Shown here: piece by piece, positions 19,687 through 28,210 of the stretch | How positions within the stretch are numbered: the first letter of the stretch is position 1 | Layout of the letters: every line of letters starts with the position of its first letter | Origin: Levyella massiliensis | GTDB taxonomy: Bacteria > Bacillota > Clostridia > Tissierellales > Peptoniphilaceae | NCBI RefSeq assembly: GCF_000308275.2 | Contig: NZ_HG529491.1 | Coordinates: forward strand, 183,477 to 247,476 | Direction of reading: 5' to 3' | DNA: 64,000 bases | Program-made: the position numbers and the translations under genes | The notes under the pieces: model-generated | Databases searched by the model: none | What the model was told of the DNA's origin: nothing | The model's input: the letters and a program-made list of their open reading frames with translations, nothing else

Positions 19687-22287
19687 ATGAAGGAAACAAT
19701 GGAAATACCCCTTTCGCGCCAATGTTATGAAATGATCGAAGCATTGTCAGATCGATTGCAGCAAAAAAACTATGCGGTGATCGAAAGTCAGGATGTTGTT
19801 TTCGCCGCGTTGGACACGGCAGATACAGGATTATCCTACCTGCTTGGAAATTATGGAATCCTGCGCAGCGAATTTTTGGAAGAAGAAGAATGCGCTAAGC
19901 GCGTGGAATGCCGAGCAATATCCACTGCGGATGAGCCGCTTTCCTTTGCAGAAAGACGAGCCCGCGTAAAACAAATTTTGGCTGGCCCGGTTGAACTTGT
20001 AAAGGAACCCGTCTCTTCTTCTGTCGCGGAAACTTTTTCTTCTCTTCCACTGTCTCGCCAAGTAGCGGATGCCTATGAGAGAGCACAGGAGCAAGCCATG
20101 CAGACCAAAGACTGTCAAGCATTGGATACTTCCTTTTTTCTTTCGGCGTTTCTTAATGACCCGACATCCAACGCCTATCATCTGTTACGCAAACTTTTCT
20201 ATCAGAAAGGCGTAATCAAGGATGATGAAGCGCTTAATGGGCTTGATTTCTTTACAAATCGCTATTTCCGGTTTCGTGACGGTCTAAGAGAAGAAGAAAA
20301 GCGTAATGAAGAAAAATTCGCTTCTTTGACAAGAGTGAAATACCGCAACCCGGACTATTCCATTTTGCAGGAAATCAGTACCGACCTAACCGAAAAAGCG
20401 GAAAAGGGTCTTCTCTCCCCCTTAATCGGCCGCGAAAAAGAAATGGAACAAATGGCGATATGTCTATGTCGCCGAGATAAAAACAATTTTGTTCTTCTCG
20501 GCTCCGCCGGTGTGGGAAAATCTGCACTCATTGAAGGATTGGCTCAGCGCATTGTGAAGGGAGATTATCCGGCATTAGCAAACAAAAGAATTCGACAATT
20601 TCATTTATCCCGATTTTGGGAAAGCTCTCTTTTCGCCGACTCGTTAGCCATGGAAAAGCTCATGGCGGAAATGCGACAAGAAAAAAATGTGGTTTTGTTT
20701 TTAGATGAGATCCACCTGTTGAGCAGGATGCGATGGTTCACCGATATCTTGAAACCACTTCTGGCGCGCAGCGATTTTCGTCTTATCGGTGCGACAACGG
20801 CGGGGGAGTGGAATGCGTATTTATCCCATGATCAGGCATTGGCAAGGCGATTTGAACGCATCATCGTCAATGAGCCGAGTCAGGAAGAGGCCATTGCCAT
20901 CGTTCGCAACGCTTCCATCGCCTATGAAAACTATCACCGCCTGAACTACAACGATGATGCGATCTTTGCCTCCGTCGTTTTGGCCAAACGATACTTGCCC
21001 AAAGAAATGTTGCCCGATGTCGCCCTTACCTTGCTGGATAATGCAGGATCGCGATTCGCCCTAAAGCACAACATGGAACAGCCACTTCAGAAAACTTATG
21101 AAAAACAGCTCACTGCGCTAAAAAAGCAATTAGAAAAAGCAAAATCGCAGCTCTACAATGAAGACGCTGTGGAGACGATACGAAGAAAAATTGATGCATT
21201 GCAAGAAAAAAGCAGCAAAATCCGAAGCAACGCGAAACGAAAGGCCTATGCTTTCTCCCTCGGTGCGGAGGAGATCCGACAAGAAATCGAACAACGAATC
21301 GGTCGAACACTGGACCCCGAGCATCTGCAAAAAACGCTTCTTTCCTCTCATGGACTCAACCATTTGCGAGAACGTATTAAGGCGCGAATTATCGGTCAAG
21401 ATCAAGCGGTGGATTCATTGGTCGACGCCATTATTCGGTCGGAAAAAGGGCTTCGCTATCCGTATCAGCCGATAGCTTCCTTCCTCTTTGTCGGTCCCAC
21501 CGGCGTAGGAAAAACGGAATTGACCAAGGTCGTGGCGGAAGAATATTTAGGCGATCCGACGGCGCTCGTTCGTTTTGACATGTCTGAATATCAACAGCCA
21601 CACGAAGTTTCCAAGCTCATCGGTGCGCCTCCCGGCTATGCGGGCTACGGCAAAGGCGGACAATTGACCAATGCCATACGCAATAATCCACGATGCGTGC
21701 TTCTGTTTGATGAAATAGAGAAAGCGCATCCTAAAATTTATGACCTGTTTCTCCAACTTCTGGATGAAGGACGATTGACAGACGGCTCGGGCAAAGTGGT
21801 GGATTTTTCACAAAGCCTAATTGTGATGACCTCTAATTTGGGCACGGCGCAGATGGTTCATTCAAAAAAAATTGGCTTTGCCAACACAACCTCGCTGCTC
21901 AATGAAGAAGATGTTCGCGCCATCACATTTTCGGCAATTGAACAATTTTTCCGCCCGGAGTTCATCAATCGGCTCGATGAAATCATCACCTTCAAGCCCT
22001 TCGGTTCTGCGGAAGTAGAAGCGATCACCCGTTTGTTATTGAAAGAAGAGAAGCAAATGCTGGAAAAGAATGGGTATTCTCTCCATGTAACCGGAGGCGC
22101 TATTCATCTCTTAGCGCAAAAGGGATTACAGCCGGAATCCGGCGCGCGAGCCATAAAACGCGCGATAAAAAAATGGATCCGAACCCCCATAGCGAATCAG
22201 CTGATCACGTGGAAAGAAGAAAAAGCTGATATTTATGTAAAGGTACATGCCGGAACATTACAAGTAAACGTAGGAGGGGAAAAATGA
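19687..22287 (+). CDS. ClpC/ClpA-like double AAA+ unfoldase
   Basis: The 866-residue protein has two Clp-N-like repeats (about 5-100 and 120-195), NBD1 (Walker A GSAGVGKS about 272-279; Walker B VLFLDEIH; arginine finger segment ARRFERI), a short UVR-like coiled coil (about 465-518), and NBD2 (Walker A GPTGVGKT about 603-610; Walker B LLFDEIEKAH; sensor TSNLG). After NBD2 Walker B the sequence KKIGFA places IGF (about 729-731) where ClpA, ClpC and ClpX carry the ClpP-docking tripeptide, and the long ClpB M-domain is absent. It is therefore closer to a ClpP-partner unfoldase than to ClpB. The N-terminal 230 residues diverge strongly from housekeeping ClpC. The ATG at 19687 is six bases after GGAGG; ATGs at 19681 and 19699 are alternatives. 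Confidence 0.85.
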   Translation: MKETMEIPLSRQCYEMIEALSDRLQQKNYAVIESQDVVFAALDTADTGLSYLLGNYGILRSEFLEEEECAKRVECRAISTADEPLSFAERRARVKQILAGPVELVKEPVSSSVAETFSSLPLSRQVADAYERAQEQAMQTKDCQALDTSFFLSAFLNDPTSNAYHLLRKLFYQKGVIKDDEALNGLDFFTNRYFRFRDGLREEEKRNEEKFASLTRVKYRNPDYSILQEISTDLTEKAEKGLLSPLIGREKEMEQMAICLCRRDKNNFVLLGSAGVGKSALIEGLAQRIVKGDYPALANKRIRQFHLSRFWESSLFADSLAMEKLMAEMRQEKNVVLFLDEIHLLSRMRWFTDILKPLLARSDFRLIGATTAGEWNAYLSHDQALARRFERIIVNEPSQEEAIAIVRNASIAYENYHRLNYNDDAIFASVVLAKRYLPKEMLPDVALTLLDNAGSRFALKHNMEQPLQKTYEKQLTALKKQLEKAKSQLYNEDAVETIRRKIDALQEKSSKIRSNAKRKAYAFSLGAEEIRQEIEQRIGRTLDPEHLQKTLLSSHGLNHLRERIKARIIGQDQAVDSLVDAIIRSEKGLRYPYQPIASFLFVGPTGVGKTELTKVVAEEYLGDPTALVRFDMSEYQQPHEVSKLIGAPPGYAGYGKGGQLTNAIRNNPRCVLLFDEIEKAHPKIYDLFLQLLDEGRLTDGSGKVVDFSQSLIVMTSNLGTAQMVHSKKIGFANTTSLLNEEDVRAITFSAIEQFFRPEFINRLDEIITFKPFGSAEVEAITRLLLKEEKQMLEKNGYSLHVTGGAIHLLAQKGLQPESGARAIKRAIKKWIRTPIANQLITWKEEKADIYVKVHAGTLQVNVGGEK

Positions 22288-23867
22288 CGGACAAAAATAA
22301 GACAAAAGAATTGTTGGATTTGATTAAAGACCCGGACATTAAAGATCAAATTAAAAAGAAATTCGGGAATTTGATTAAAGATCCGAAGCTTAAGAAGCCT
22401 ATTGAAAAGGAATTGCGGAATTTCATTGAAGATCCAAAGCTTAAGGTTGTCCTTGAAAAGGAATTGGAGAAGAAGAGAGATTCGAAGTGTAAGAATAACC
22501 TTGAAAAGAAATTAGAGGATTTCATTGAAGATTCGAAGCTTAAGTCTAATATTGAAAAGGAATTATTGGATTTTAACGAATCAAATCCTTGGAAAGAAAA
22601 TAACATCGATCGATTTGACAGAGAGGAATTTGTACGGGAATTAGGAAAATTTTTTTCTGAAGGGGAAGAATCACTGCGAGACCTTCTAAAAAAGTTGCCC
22701 GGCATCGCCAAAGAAGACAGGGAGGTATTTATTCCTCTATTGGCACTCAATATCATTAATAATATCGGTGAGGCGATATCCATCAGAAAAAAAGAAGAAA
22801 AAAAGGATCCCTGCTGCAAAGAAAAATTCCCAAGCGATACCTTAGCGATTCTTGTTGCCCTGATGATTTGTCTTCCCTTCATGGATTACCAACAAGCGTT
22901 TGATGGGAATCTCTACGATCCTCGCGTGATCATTCTAGGAATTAATCCGCGATTCAAGGCGGATACATTTTATGACTATGAGCAAAAAGAAGAAAAAAAC
23001 TTTATGGTTGATCACATGAAGGAAGTATATAATACTCCGATTCGTGATGGAAACCGTCCCATGCTGTATAAAATGGATGAAAATGGTGAAAAAATCGAGC
23101 CTACCGATCTCCACATAGCTGAGGATGACTATTACTATGGTAAACCCGGAAAATTTTATGCCGAATATATCGATAAAAAATTTGTAGAGAAGCATCGTCA
23201 TCTCTGTCTAAAAAAAGAGAAAGCAGAAAATGAGGATAGAAACCCCATCGCTTTTTTAGAACTTTTTCCGTACGCATCAAATGGTATAGGTACGTGGTGG
23301 GATCAAGAGGATCTTAATCACGCTTTCAGATTGTTAAAATGGGATGAAGCTGTTTACAAAGACCTAAAAGTATGGGCGACAAGCAACATGAATAGAATTT
23401 CCCAAATTTCTAAACCAATAAGAGATAAGATCAATTTAGAGAGTGATGAACTTCTCTACAGCCAACAGTGGATCTTCTGTTTGCTCTACTGCATTTTGAT
23501 AAAAAACAGAAAATCCCAAGAACATGATAACTGGTTCGTCATTTCGACCAAAAATAAAGAAGATCACCTTAAAAGACTTGAAGCGTTTTTCAACACTGCT
23601 TTAAATATCAAGAAAAATCCAAATTTCTGCTTTTTAGCATGCAAAACTCGGAAAAGGTATCTCACTCCAAATAGCCTTTATGTGGTTAAAAACGGAGTGA
23701 AAAGCATAAAAATAAACAATCCTAACGCGGAGCGTTTCTGGAACACATCAGATAATTCTGCAAGTCAAAATGCAACAGGTTCTACTAAAGGTCAAAAGAA
23801 TGAAACCTTGAACAATCAAGCTTTCCGACATCTTTGGGGAATTAAGAAGAAAGTAAAAGACAAATGA
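22284..23867 (+). CDS. Uncharacterised protein with N-terminal 17-residue repeats and a uracil-DNA-glycosylase-like core
   Basis: The 527-residue protein has an ATG overlapping the Clp stop by four bases. Residues 13-96 are five tandem copies of a 17-residue charged motif (consensus FIEDPKLKxxIEKELxx). A linker with CC at 177-178 and a hydrophobic stretch (186-200) follow. The core (about 210-440) has VIILGINPR (215-223), ELFPYAS (326-332), and SQQWIFCLLYCILI (393-406) then W417. This resembles UDG-superfamily-like proteins with a GxNPG loop, an (E/F)FPYHS motif and a late SQ-aromatic helix. The activating Asp is not clear. The tail is polar with Asn/Ser. The gene is AT-rich, far below its neighbours in GC. 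The fold assignment is inference; function unknown. Confidence 0.75.
   Translation: MTDKNKTKELLDLIKDPDIKDQIKKKFGNLIKDPKLKKPIEKELRNFIEDPKLKVVLEKELEKKRDSKCKNNLEKKLEDFIEDSKLKSNIEKELLDFNESNPWKENNIDRFDREEFVRELGKFFSEGEESLRDLLKKLPGIAKEDREVFIPLLALNIINNIGEAISIRKKEEKKDPCCKEKFPSDTLAILVALMICLPFMDYQQAFDGNLYDPRVIILGINPRFKADTFYDYEQKEEKNFMVDHMKEVYNTPIRDGNRPMLYKMDENGEKIEPTDLHIAEDDYYYGKPGKFYAEYIDKKFVEKHRHLCLKKEKAENEDRNPIAFLELFPYASNGIGTWWDQEDLNHAFRLLKWDEAVYKDLKVWATSNMNRISQISKPIRDKINLESDELLYSQQWIFCLLYCILIKNRKSQEHDNWFVISTKNKEDHLKRLEAFFNTALNIKKNPNFCFLACKTRKRYLTPNSLYVVKNGVKSIKINNPNAERFWNTSDNSASQNATGSTKGQKNETLNNQAFRHLWGIKKKVKDK
22320..22571 (+). repeat. Five tandem 51-bp coding repeats inside the UDG-like gene
   Basis: Five in-frame copies (one of 48 bp) encode a 17-residue module rich in Lys, Glu, Asp and Pro, such as LIKDPKLKKPIEKELRN. 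Copies differ at many third positions and some residues, so they are not freshly amplified. The pattern suggests short amphipathic helices, perhaps an interaction or recognition tag. Confidence 0.85.
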
Positions 23868-23880
23868 AAAAAAGAAAGGT

Positions 23881-23922
23881 CCCTCGCCGGAAATGCTACC
23901 GCCCCGGCGAGGGCGTTCCTTT
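23881..23922 (+). terminator. Rho-independent terminator closing the WYL-Clp-UDG-like cassette
   Basis: The perfect 10-bp stem CCCTCGCCGG / CCGGCGAGGG has a 13-base loop and is followed by CGTTCCTTTTTC. It lies 14 bases after the UDG-like stop. Confidence 0.8.
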
Positions 23923-24087
23923 TTCAAATCGGTGACAAAGGGGAAGAAATTGACTGTCCGTTAGTCCACGAACGTTTTATCCTCCAGCCTTCTCCCGCTT
24001 TTTTGTTTCCGACGTATATTCTTCCGTCACCAAATTGTGTGGAGGACGTTTGACCTCTGTTGCAATCTGGGCGATGTAAACGCAGAA

Positions 24088-24111
24088 GGCGGCCGATGGG
24101 CCGTCTTTTTT
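24088..24111 (+). terminator. Second rho-independent terminator, orphan
   Basis: The stem GGCGGCC / GGCCGTC (one G-T pair) with a four-base loop is followed by TTTTTT. No gene is visible between the previous terminator and this one (23923-24087); it may catch readthrough or end an unannotated small RNA. The rest of 23923-24161 shows no recognisable gene. Confidence 0.6.
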
Positions 24112-24161
24112 ATCTGAGATACGCGGGTAGACGCTGGAATCCATGTGCAAATGGCCGCATC

Positions 24162-25411
24162 TACCGTCGGTCCTCGCGTTTTCGTCATTACCCACGGTAC
24201 GCCGCCATTCGCCCCTACCGTCGGTCCTCGCCTTTTCGCCATTACCAACGGTATACCGCCGGCCACTCGTACCGTTGGTAATGGCGTTTTCGCTGTTACC
24301 AACGGTACGAAATTGGGCTGTCCATGCCGATTCCTACCGTGGGTTTTTGCGTTTTCGCCATTACCTACGGTACAAAATCGCTGTCAGGCACGCCGACCGT
24401 ACCGTGGGTTTTGGCCTTTTTGCTATTACCAACGGTACACCGCCAGTCGCGCGTACCGTTGGTCTTTGCGTTTTTGCCATTACCCACGGTAGAAAATCGC
24501 TGTCAGGCACGCCGCCCCTACCGTGGGTTTTTGCATTTTTGCCGTTACCCACGGTACAAAATCGCTGTCAGGTCCCTCGGCCATACCGTGGGTTTTCGCG
24601 TTTTTGCCGTTACCCACGGTATGAAATTGAGCTGTCCCCGCCGATTCCTACCGTGGGTTTTTGCGTTTTTGCCATTACCCACGGTACAAAATCGCTGTCA
24701 GGCACGCCGACCGTACCGTGGGTTTTTGCATTTTTGCTATTACCAACGGTACGCCGCCGGTCGTGCGTACCGTAGGTTTTCACGTTTTCGCCATTACCCA
24801 CGGTATGAAATTGAGCTGTCCATGCCGATTCCTACCGTGGGTTTTCGCATTTTTGCCGTTACCCACGGTAGAAAATCGCTGTCAGGCACGTCGACCATAC
24901 CGTTGGTTTTTGCGTTTTGACTGTTACCCACGGTATGCCGCCGGTCGCGCGTACCGTGGGTTTTCGTGTTTTTGCCATTACCCACGGTATGAAATTGGGC
25001 TGTCCCCGCCGATTCCTACCGTGGGTTTTTGCGTTTTTGCCGTTACCCACGGTACAAAAACGCTGTCAGGCACGCCGACCGTACCGTGGGTTTTGGCCTT
25101 TTCGCCATTACCAACGGTATGCAGCCGGTCGCACGTACCGTGGGTTTTCGTGTTTTTGCCATTACCCACGGTATGAAATTGGGCTGTCCCCGCCGATTCC
25201 TACCGTGGGTTTTCGCATTTTCGCCTTTACCCACGGTATGCCGCCGGTCGCGCGTACCGTGGGTTTTCGCGTTTTTGCCGTTACCCACGGTATGAAATTG
25301 AGCTGTCCCCGCCGATTCCTACCGTGGGTTTTCGCCTTTTCACCATTACCCACGGTATGCCGCCATTCGCCCCTACCGTCGGTACTCGCATTTTCGCCAT
25401 TACCCACGGTA
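24162..25411. repeat. Palindrome array 1: 21 copies of a 38-bp hairpin unit
   Basis: Every copy is exactly 38 bp, beginning TACCGT and ending ACGGTA, with arms of the form TACCGTGGG / CCCACGGTA and a T-rich centre (GCxTTTTxGCC). Unit starts include 24162, 24215, 24270, 24335, 24400, 24454, 24519, 24584, 24649, 24714, 24768, 24833, 24898 and 24952. Spacing is almost always 65 or 54 bp, so spacers are 27 or 16 bp (15 and 17 in the first two). Three spacer types recur: A (cgccggtcgcg-like, 16 bp), B (aaattgagctgtcc..., 27 bp) and C (aaaatcgctgtcagg..., 27 bp), often in order A-B-C, giving a 184-bp higher-order repeat. All units have the same orientation. Open frames crossing it are repeat artefacts. 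Confidence 0.95.
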
Positions 25412-25412
25412 T

Positions 25413-25435
25413 AAAAAAGCCACCCCCAGGGCGGC
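25413..25435 (-). terminator. Rho-independent terminator (minus strand) at the edge of array 1
   Basis: On the minus strand GCCGCCC-TGG-GGGTGGC (one G-U pair) is followed by TTTTTT. It would stop leftward transcripts from the glycosyltransferase/ABC operon before the palindrome array. A further T-rich, G/C-rich inverted stretch lies at about 25488-25512. Confidence 0.6.
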
Positions 25436-25553
25436 GCATATAGGCGTATATTGTCACATATAGGAACATGTTAGCGCATATAAACGCAAAAAAAGCGCCC
25501 CTACAAGGCCGCCCTCTTCTTTCGAATTATTTCGAATCATGAATCATAAGGAA

Positions 25554-25581
25554 AGCCGGTCCTACCGGACCGGCTCCTTTT
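25554..25581 (-). terminator. Hairpin terminator after the GT2 glycosyltransferase
   Basis: The perfect 9-bp stem AGCCGGTCC / GGACCGGCT has a TACC loop, starting ten bases after the glycosyltransferase stop. The downstream T-run is modest on both strands. Confidence 0.65.
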
Positions 25582-25584
25582 ATC

Positions 25585-26529
25585 CTATTTATCCTCCGGG
25601 TTTGCCGAATTGTATCGCTCCGCAATCAGATAGCGGGGGCGATTTTTGACTTCTTCGTAGATTTGGGCGATATAGAAGCCGATGATGCCCAGGCTGAACA
25701 TAATGATACTCGAGGAAAACATGACGAGGATTATTACGGTGGTGAAGCCCCCGAGGGCTTTTCCGCAGAACTTCTGCACTAGAGCGATGATGGACATGAG
25801 GCTGGCGACGACGAACAGAATGCCGCCCATAAAGGTAACGAGCTGCATCGGTAGCACGGAGAAGGACGCGATGTTCCGCACTGCGTAGCGTATCAGAGAA
25901 AACGTGGACCACTTGGATTCGCCATATTGGCGCTCCTGCACACGATAGGTGACCGTAGCACGTCGATAGCCGGCCCAGAAGGAAAGTGCGCGGAAAAAGG
26001 TGTTGCGTTCGGGCATGCGATTGAGGGCATCGACCACTTTGCGGTCCAGCAATTTGAAGTCGGACGAGTCGGCCATATTCATGCCGGAGAAGCGGCTGAT
26101 GAGCTTATAGAAGAGATGCGAAAAGCCGCGATGAAGGCCTGTCTCTTCGCCACGATCCTCTTTTTTGCCTTCGATGACTTCATTGCCCTGTCGCCAAAGT
26201 TCGACCATCTCCACGATCTTCTCAGGGGGATGCTGCAAGTCGGCATCCATGACAACTACGCAGTCGCCATCTGCCGCCTCCAAGCCTGCAAAGATGGCTG
26301 CTTCTTTGCCGAAGTTGCGACTGAAATGAACACCGCGGACACGATTTTGCGGATCCACGGGCACAAGGCTTCGAATGATGTCCCAGGTTTCATCTCGTGA
26401 ACCGTCGTCCACAAAAAGAATCTCAAAAGGCATAGCAATGGGGGCAAGCGCCTGTTCCAAGGTCTTAAATGTCACCGCTAAGCCCGCCTGTTCATTGAAA
26501 GCGGGTACAATCACCGAAAGCATAGCCAT
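25585..26529 (-). CDS. GT2 family membrane glycosyltransferase (GtrB/dolichyl-phosphate sugar synthase-like)
   Basis: The 314-residue protein has an N-terminal GT-A domain with VIVPAFNEQ, FVDDGSRDET and the metal-binding MDADLQHP, then two C-terminal transmembrane helices (about 232-260 and 268-293) ending in the family's QIYEEVKNRPRYLI. Such enzymes load a sugar onto undecaprenyl phosphate at the inner membrane face for later glycosylation of envelope polymers. It follows the ABC permease by ten bases, so may share its transcript. A second ATG two codons in is an alternative start. The sugar is unknown. Confidence 0.9.
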   Translation of the reverse strand: MAMLSVIVPAFNEQAGLAVTFKTLEQALAPIAMPFEILFVDDGSRDETWDIIRSLVPVDPQNRVRGVHFSRNFGKEAAIFAGLEAADGDCVVVMDADLQHPPEKIVEMVELWRQGNEVIEGKKEDRGEETGLHRGFSHLFYKLISRFSGMNMADSSDFKLLDRKVVDALNRMPERNTFFRALSFWAGYRRATVTYRVQERQYGESKWSTFSLIRYAVRNIASFSVLPMQLVTFMGGILFVVASLMSIIALVQKFCGKALGGFTTVIILVMFSSSIIMFSLGIIGFYIAQIYEEVKNRPRYLIAERYNSANPEDK

Positions 26530-26539
26530 TCAACCTTTC

Positions 26540-28210
26540 TTACTTCGACTCTCCGATACCGGAGAGCCATTTCTCGGCATTTTTGTTCATGCTTACCGTC
26601 AAAACGATGCCGGTAAGTGCAAAGACGGCCGTCACAAGAAAGCCCGCCAATTTAACGTTGCCCGACATTGCCAGCGGTACTGCCGCCATGATCAGAATAA
26701 AAGTCTTCATCTGGGAAAAGACGACGGTCTTATTCTGTTTTACCACCGATAACTCATCCACCCAGTCCAATTTCGGGCTCAACAGGTCGATGCGCATATC
26801 CAAGATGACCATACCATACATGCACAGCAACGTGCTGAGCAGCATGGAAAGATGCACAAGCGGTGTAAAGGGCAATAGCACGAAATAGACAATCCAGAGG
26901 ATCAGAAGCAGCGGTAGAACGAATGCCGCGCTACCCAGCAATTTCCCCATGAAAATCGTTTTGGCGGGTATCGGAATGGATTTGAAGAAATCCCAATGAT
27001 AGGCGTCTCGCGAAATGGTCGTGGACGAAAGCGAACCGACCGATACGAAAAGAGCAATCACCAGTCCGCTGATGAGGCCAAATGCCAACGCGTCCGACGG
27101 TTTCTCCGTCATAGCCAGGAAAAACTCCTGAAGCATGCCCAAAAAGTCGGCATTCGCTCCGGCGCGAACGGCGCCAAAAATGCCGCCGCCAAACATCACA
27201 ATCAGCAGGATGTAGGGACTAATCACCGAATTGAGAACATACGCCGGCACACGCAAAACGCTCTTGATCTCACGAATGGCGATGGATTTCATAGCACTGC
27301 TCTGCTTCTTGGAAGAAGAGCGCAACGCTTCTTTCGACATAGTTTTGCCCTTGGCATCGCTGCGCATGGAAAGCAGAATCGGGAAATACAGCTTTGACGC
27401 AAGCAGGAACGTAAGACCTGCCCAGACGACATTGGTGAGTAAAAAGATCCCGAGCGCAATGAGAGCCTTGGCGGTTTCACCGTATGCCATCTGCGGGGCC
27501 AATTTTAACACCGGAAAGAGATACCCGAACCAGCCGGGTATCACCTGTTGCGGTAAGGCCCCATCTAAACTTTGACGCATACCAATTTGCATGATAATCG
27601 AAACAGAGATGGCGCCCACCATGGTGATCATACCTGTAAAAAGCATCAATCGCTTTTCATTGCGTAAAAACGGTGCAATCTGCAGCAATAAGAGCATCAG
27701 AATCGTCACCAGGCACGTCGGCACAAGCGGGATTAAGAAAAAGAGTAACAGCCACACCAATAAGCTTTGCAAAGAAAAGCTCACAACCACACCGGCAAGA
27801 GCCATGGGCACATAGACCAAAAGCTGCATCAGATAGGTTTGCACCACGATACTCAGCAGCTTTGAACCGAGAATTTCGCTCGGTGAAAGCGGCATAGCCA
27901 GGTAAATCTGCGCATCGGACGAATAGAAAAGCGTGGCTGCCGTAAAGGAAAATACGGTGATAAAGCTCATGAAAAGAGCCATGGAACTCACATAGCTGAA
28001 GTATTGCCCTTGCAAGCCCAGGCCGGCGTACAGTTTGGCCATGTTATAGCCGGACCCGAAGAAACTTAGCCCCGCAAACAAGAATACGAAGCCCATCGCA
28101 ATTTTCCCGCCGATGCCGCTTTTCTTTTTTCTCCCGTTCATCATGGACGTCCCGCTGCGATGCAGCGACATGATCATATTCACTTTGACTAAACTCAGAA
28201 AACGGTTCAT
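26540..28210 (-). CDS. ABC transporter permease, multi-spanning (ABC-2-like exporter)
   Basis: The 556-residue protein is strongly hydrophobic, with roughly 12 predicted membrane segments in two halves separated by a hydrophilic stretch near 285-315 (SMRSDAKGKTMSKEALRSSS). It starts with a four-base overlap with the ATPase stop, and the pair probably forms a dimeric exporter. The layout resembles large ABC-2-type permeases in Firmicutes whose substrates are mostly unknown. No substrate-binding protein is present, which supports export. Confidence 0.82.
   Translation of the reverse strand: MNRFLSLVKVNMIMSLHRSGTSMMNGRKKKSGIGGKIAMGFVFLFAGLSFFGSGYNMAKLYAGLGLQGQYFSYVSSMALFMSFITVFSFTAATLFYSSDAQIYLAMPLSPSEILGSKLLSIVVQTYLMQLLVYVPMALAGVVVSFSLQSLLVWLLLFFLIPLVPTCLVTILMLLLLQIAPFLRNEKRLMLFTGMITMVGAISVSIIMQIGMRQSLDGALPQQVIPGWFGYLFPVLKLAPQMAYGETAKALIALGIFLLTNVVWAGLTFLLASKLYFPILLSMRSDAKGKTMSKEALRSSSKKQSSAMKSIAIREIKSVLRVPAYVLNSVISPYILLIVMFGGGIFGAVRAGANADFLGMLQEFFLAMTEKPSDALAFGLISGLVIALFVSVGSLSSTTISRDAYHWDFFKSIPIPAKTIFMGKLLGSAAFVLPLLLILWIVYFVLLPFTPLVHLSMLLSTLLCMYGMVILDMRIDLLSPKLDWVDELSVVKQNKTVVFSQMKTFILIMAAVPLAMSGNVKLAGFLVTAVFALTGIVLTVSMNKNAEKWLSGIGESK

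Noticed and set aside
19687-22287. ClpB disaggregase for the AAA+ gene of the cassette
   Set aside because: The long ClpB middle domain is absent and an IGF tripeptide occupies the ClpP-docking position, so a ClpC/ClpA-like call fits better.
24162-25411. Array 1 as a CRISPR array
   Set aside because: The spacers fall into three repeated sequences rather than being unique, spacer lengths are 16 or 27 bp, the repeat is a 38-bp palindrome with a variable centre, and no cas gene is nearby.
23977-25469. Overlapping open frames on both strands through array 1 encoding repetitive peptides
   Set aside because: The 54- and 65-bp periods leave stop codons rare in several frames on both strands; the peptides merely mirror the repeat, with no ribosome sites.
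18464-25600. Prophage or integrative element carrying the WYL-Clp-UDG-like cassette
   Set aside because: No integrase, transposase, structural phage gene or flanking direct repeat was found, although the AT-rich composition still suggests acquisition.
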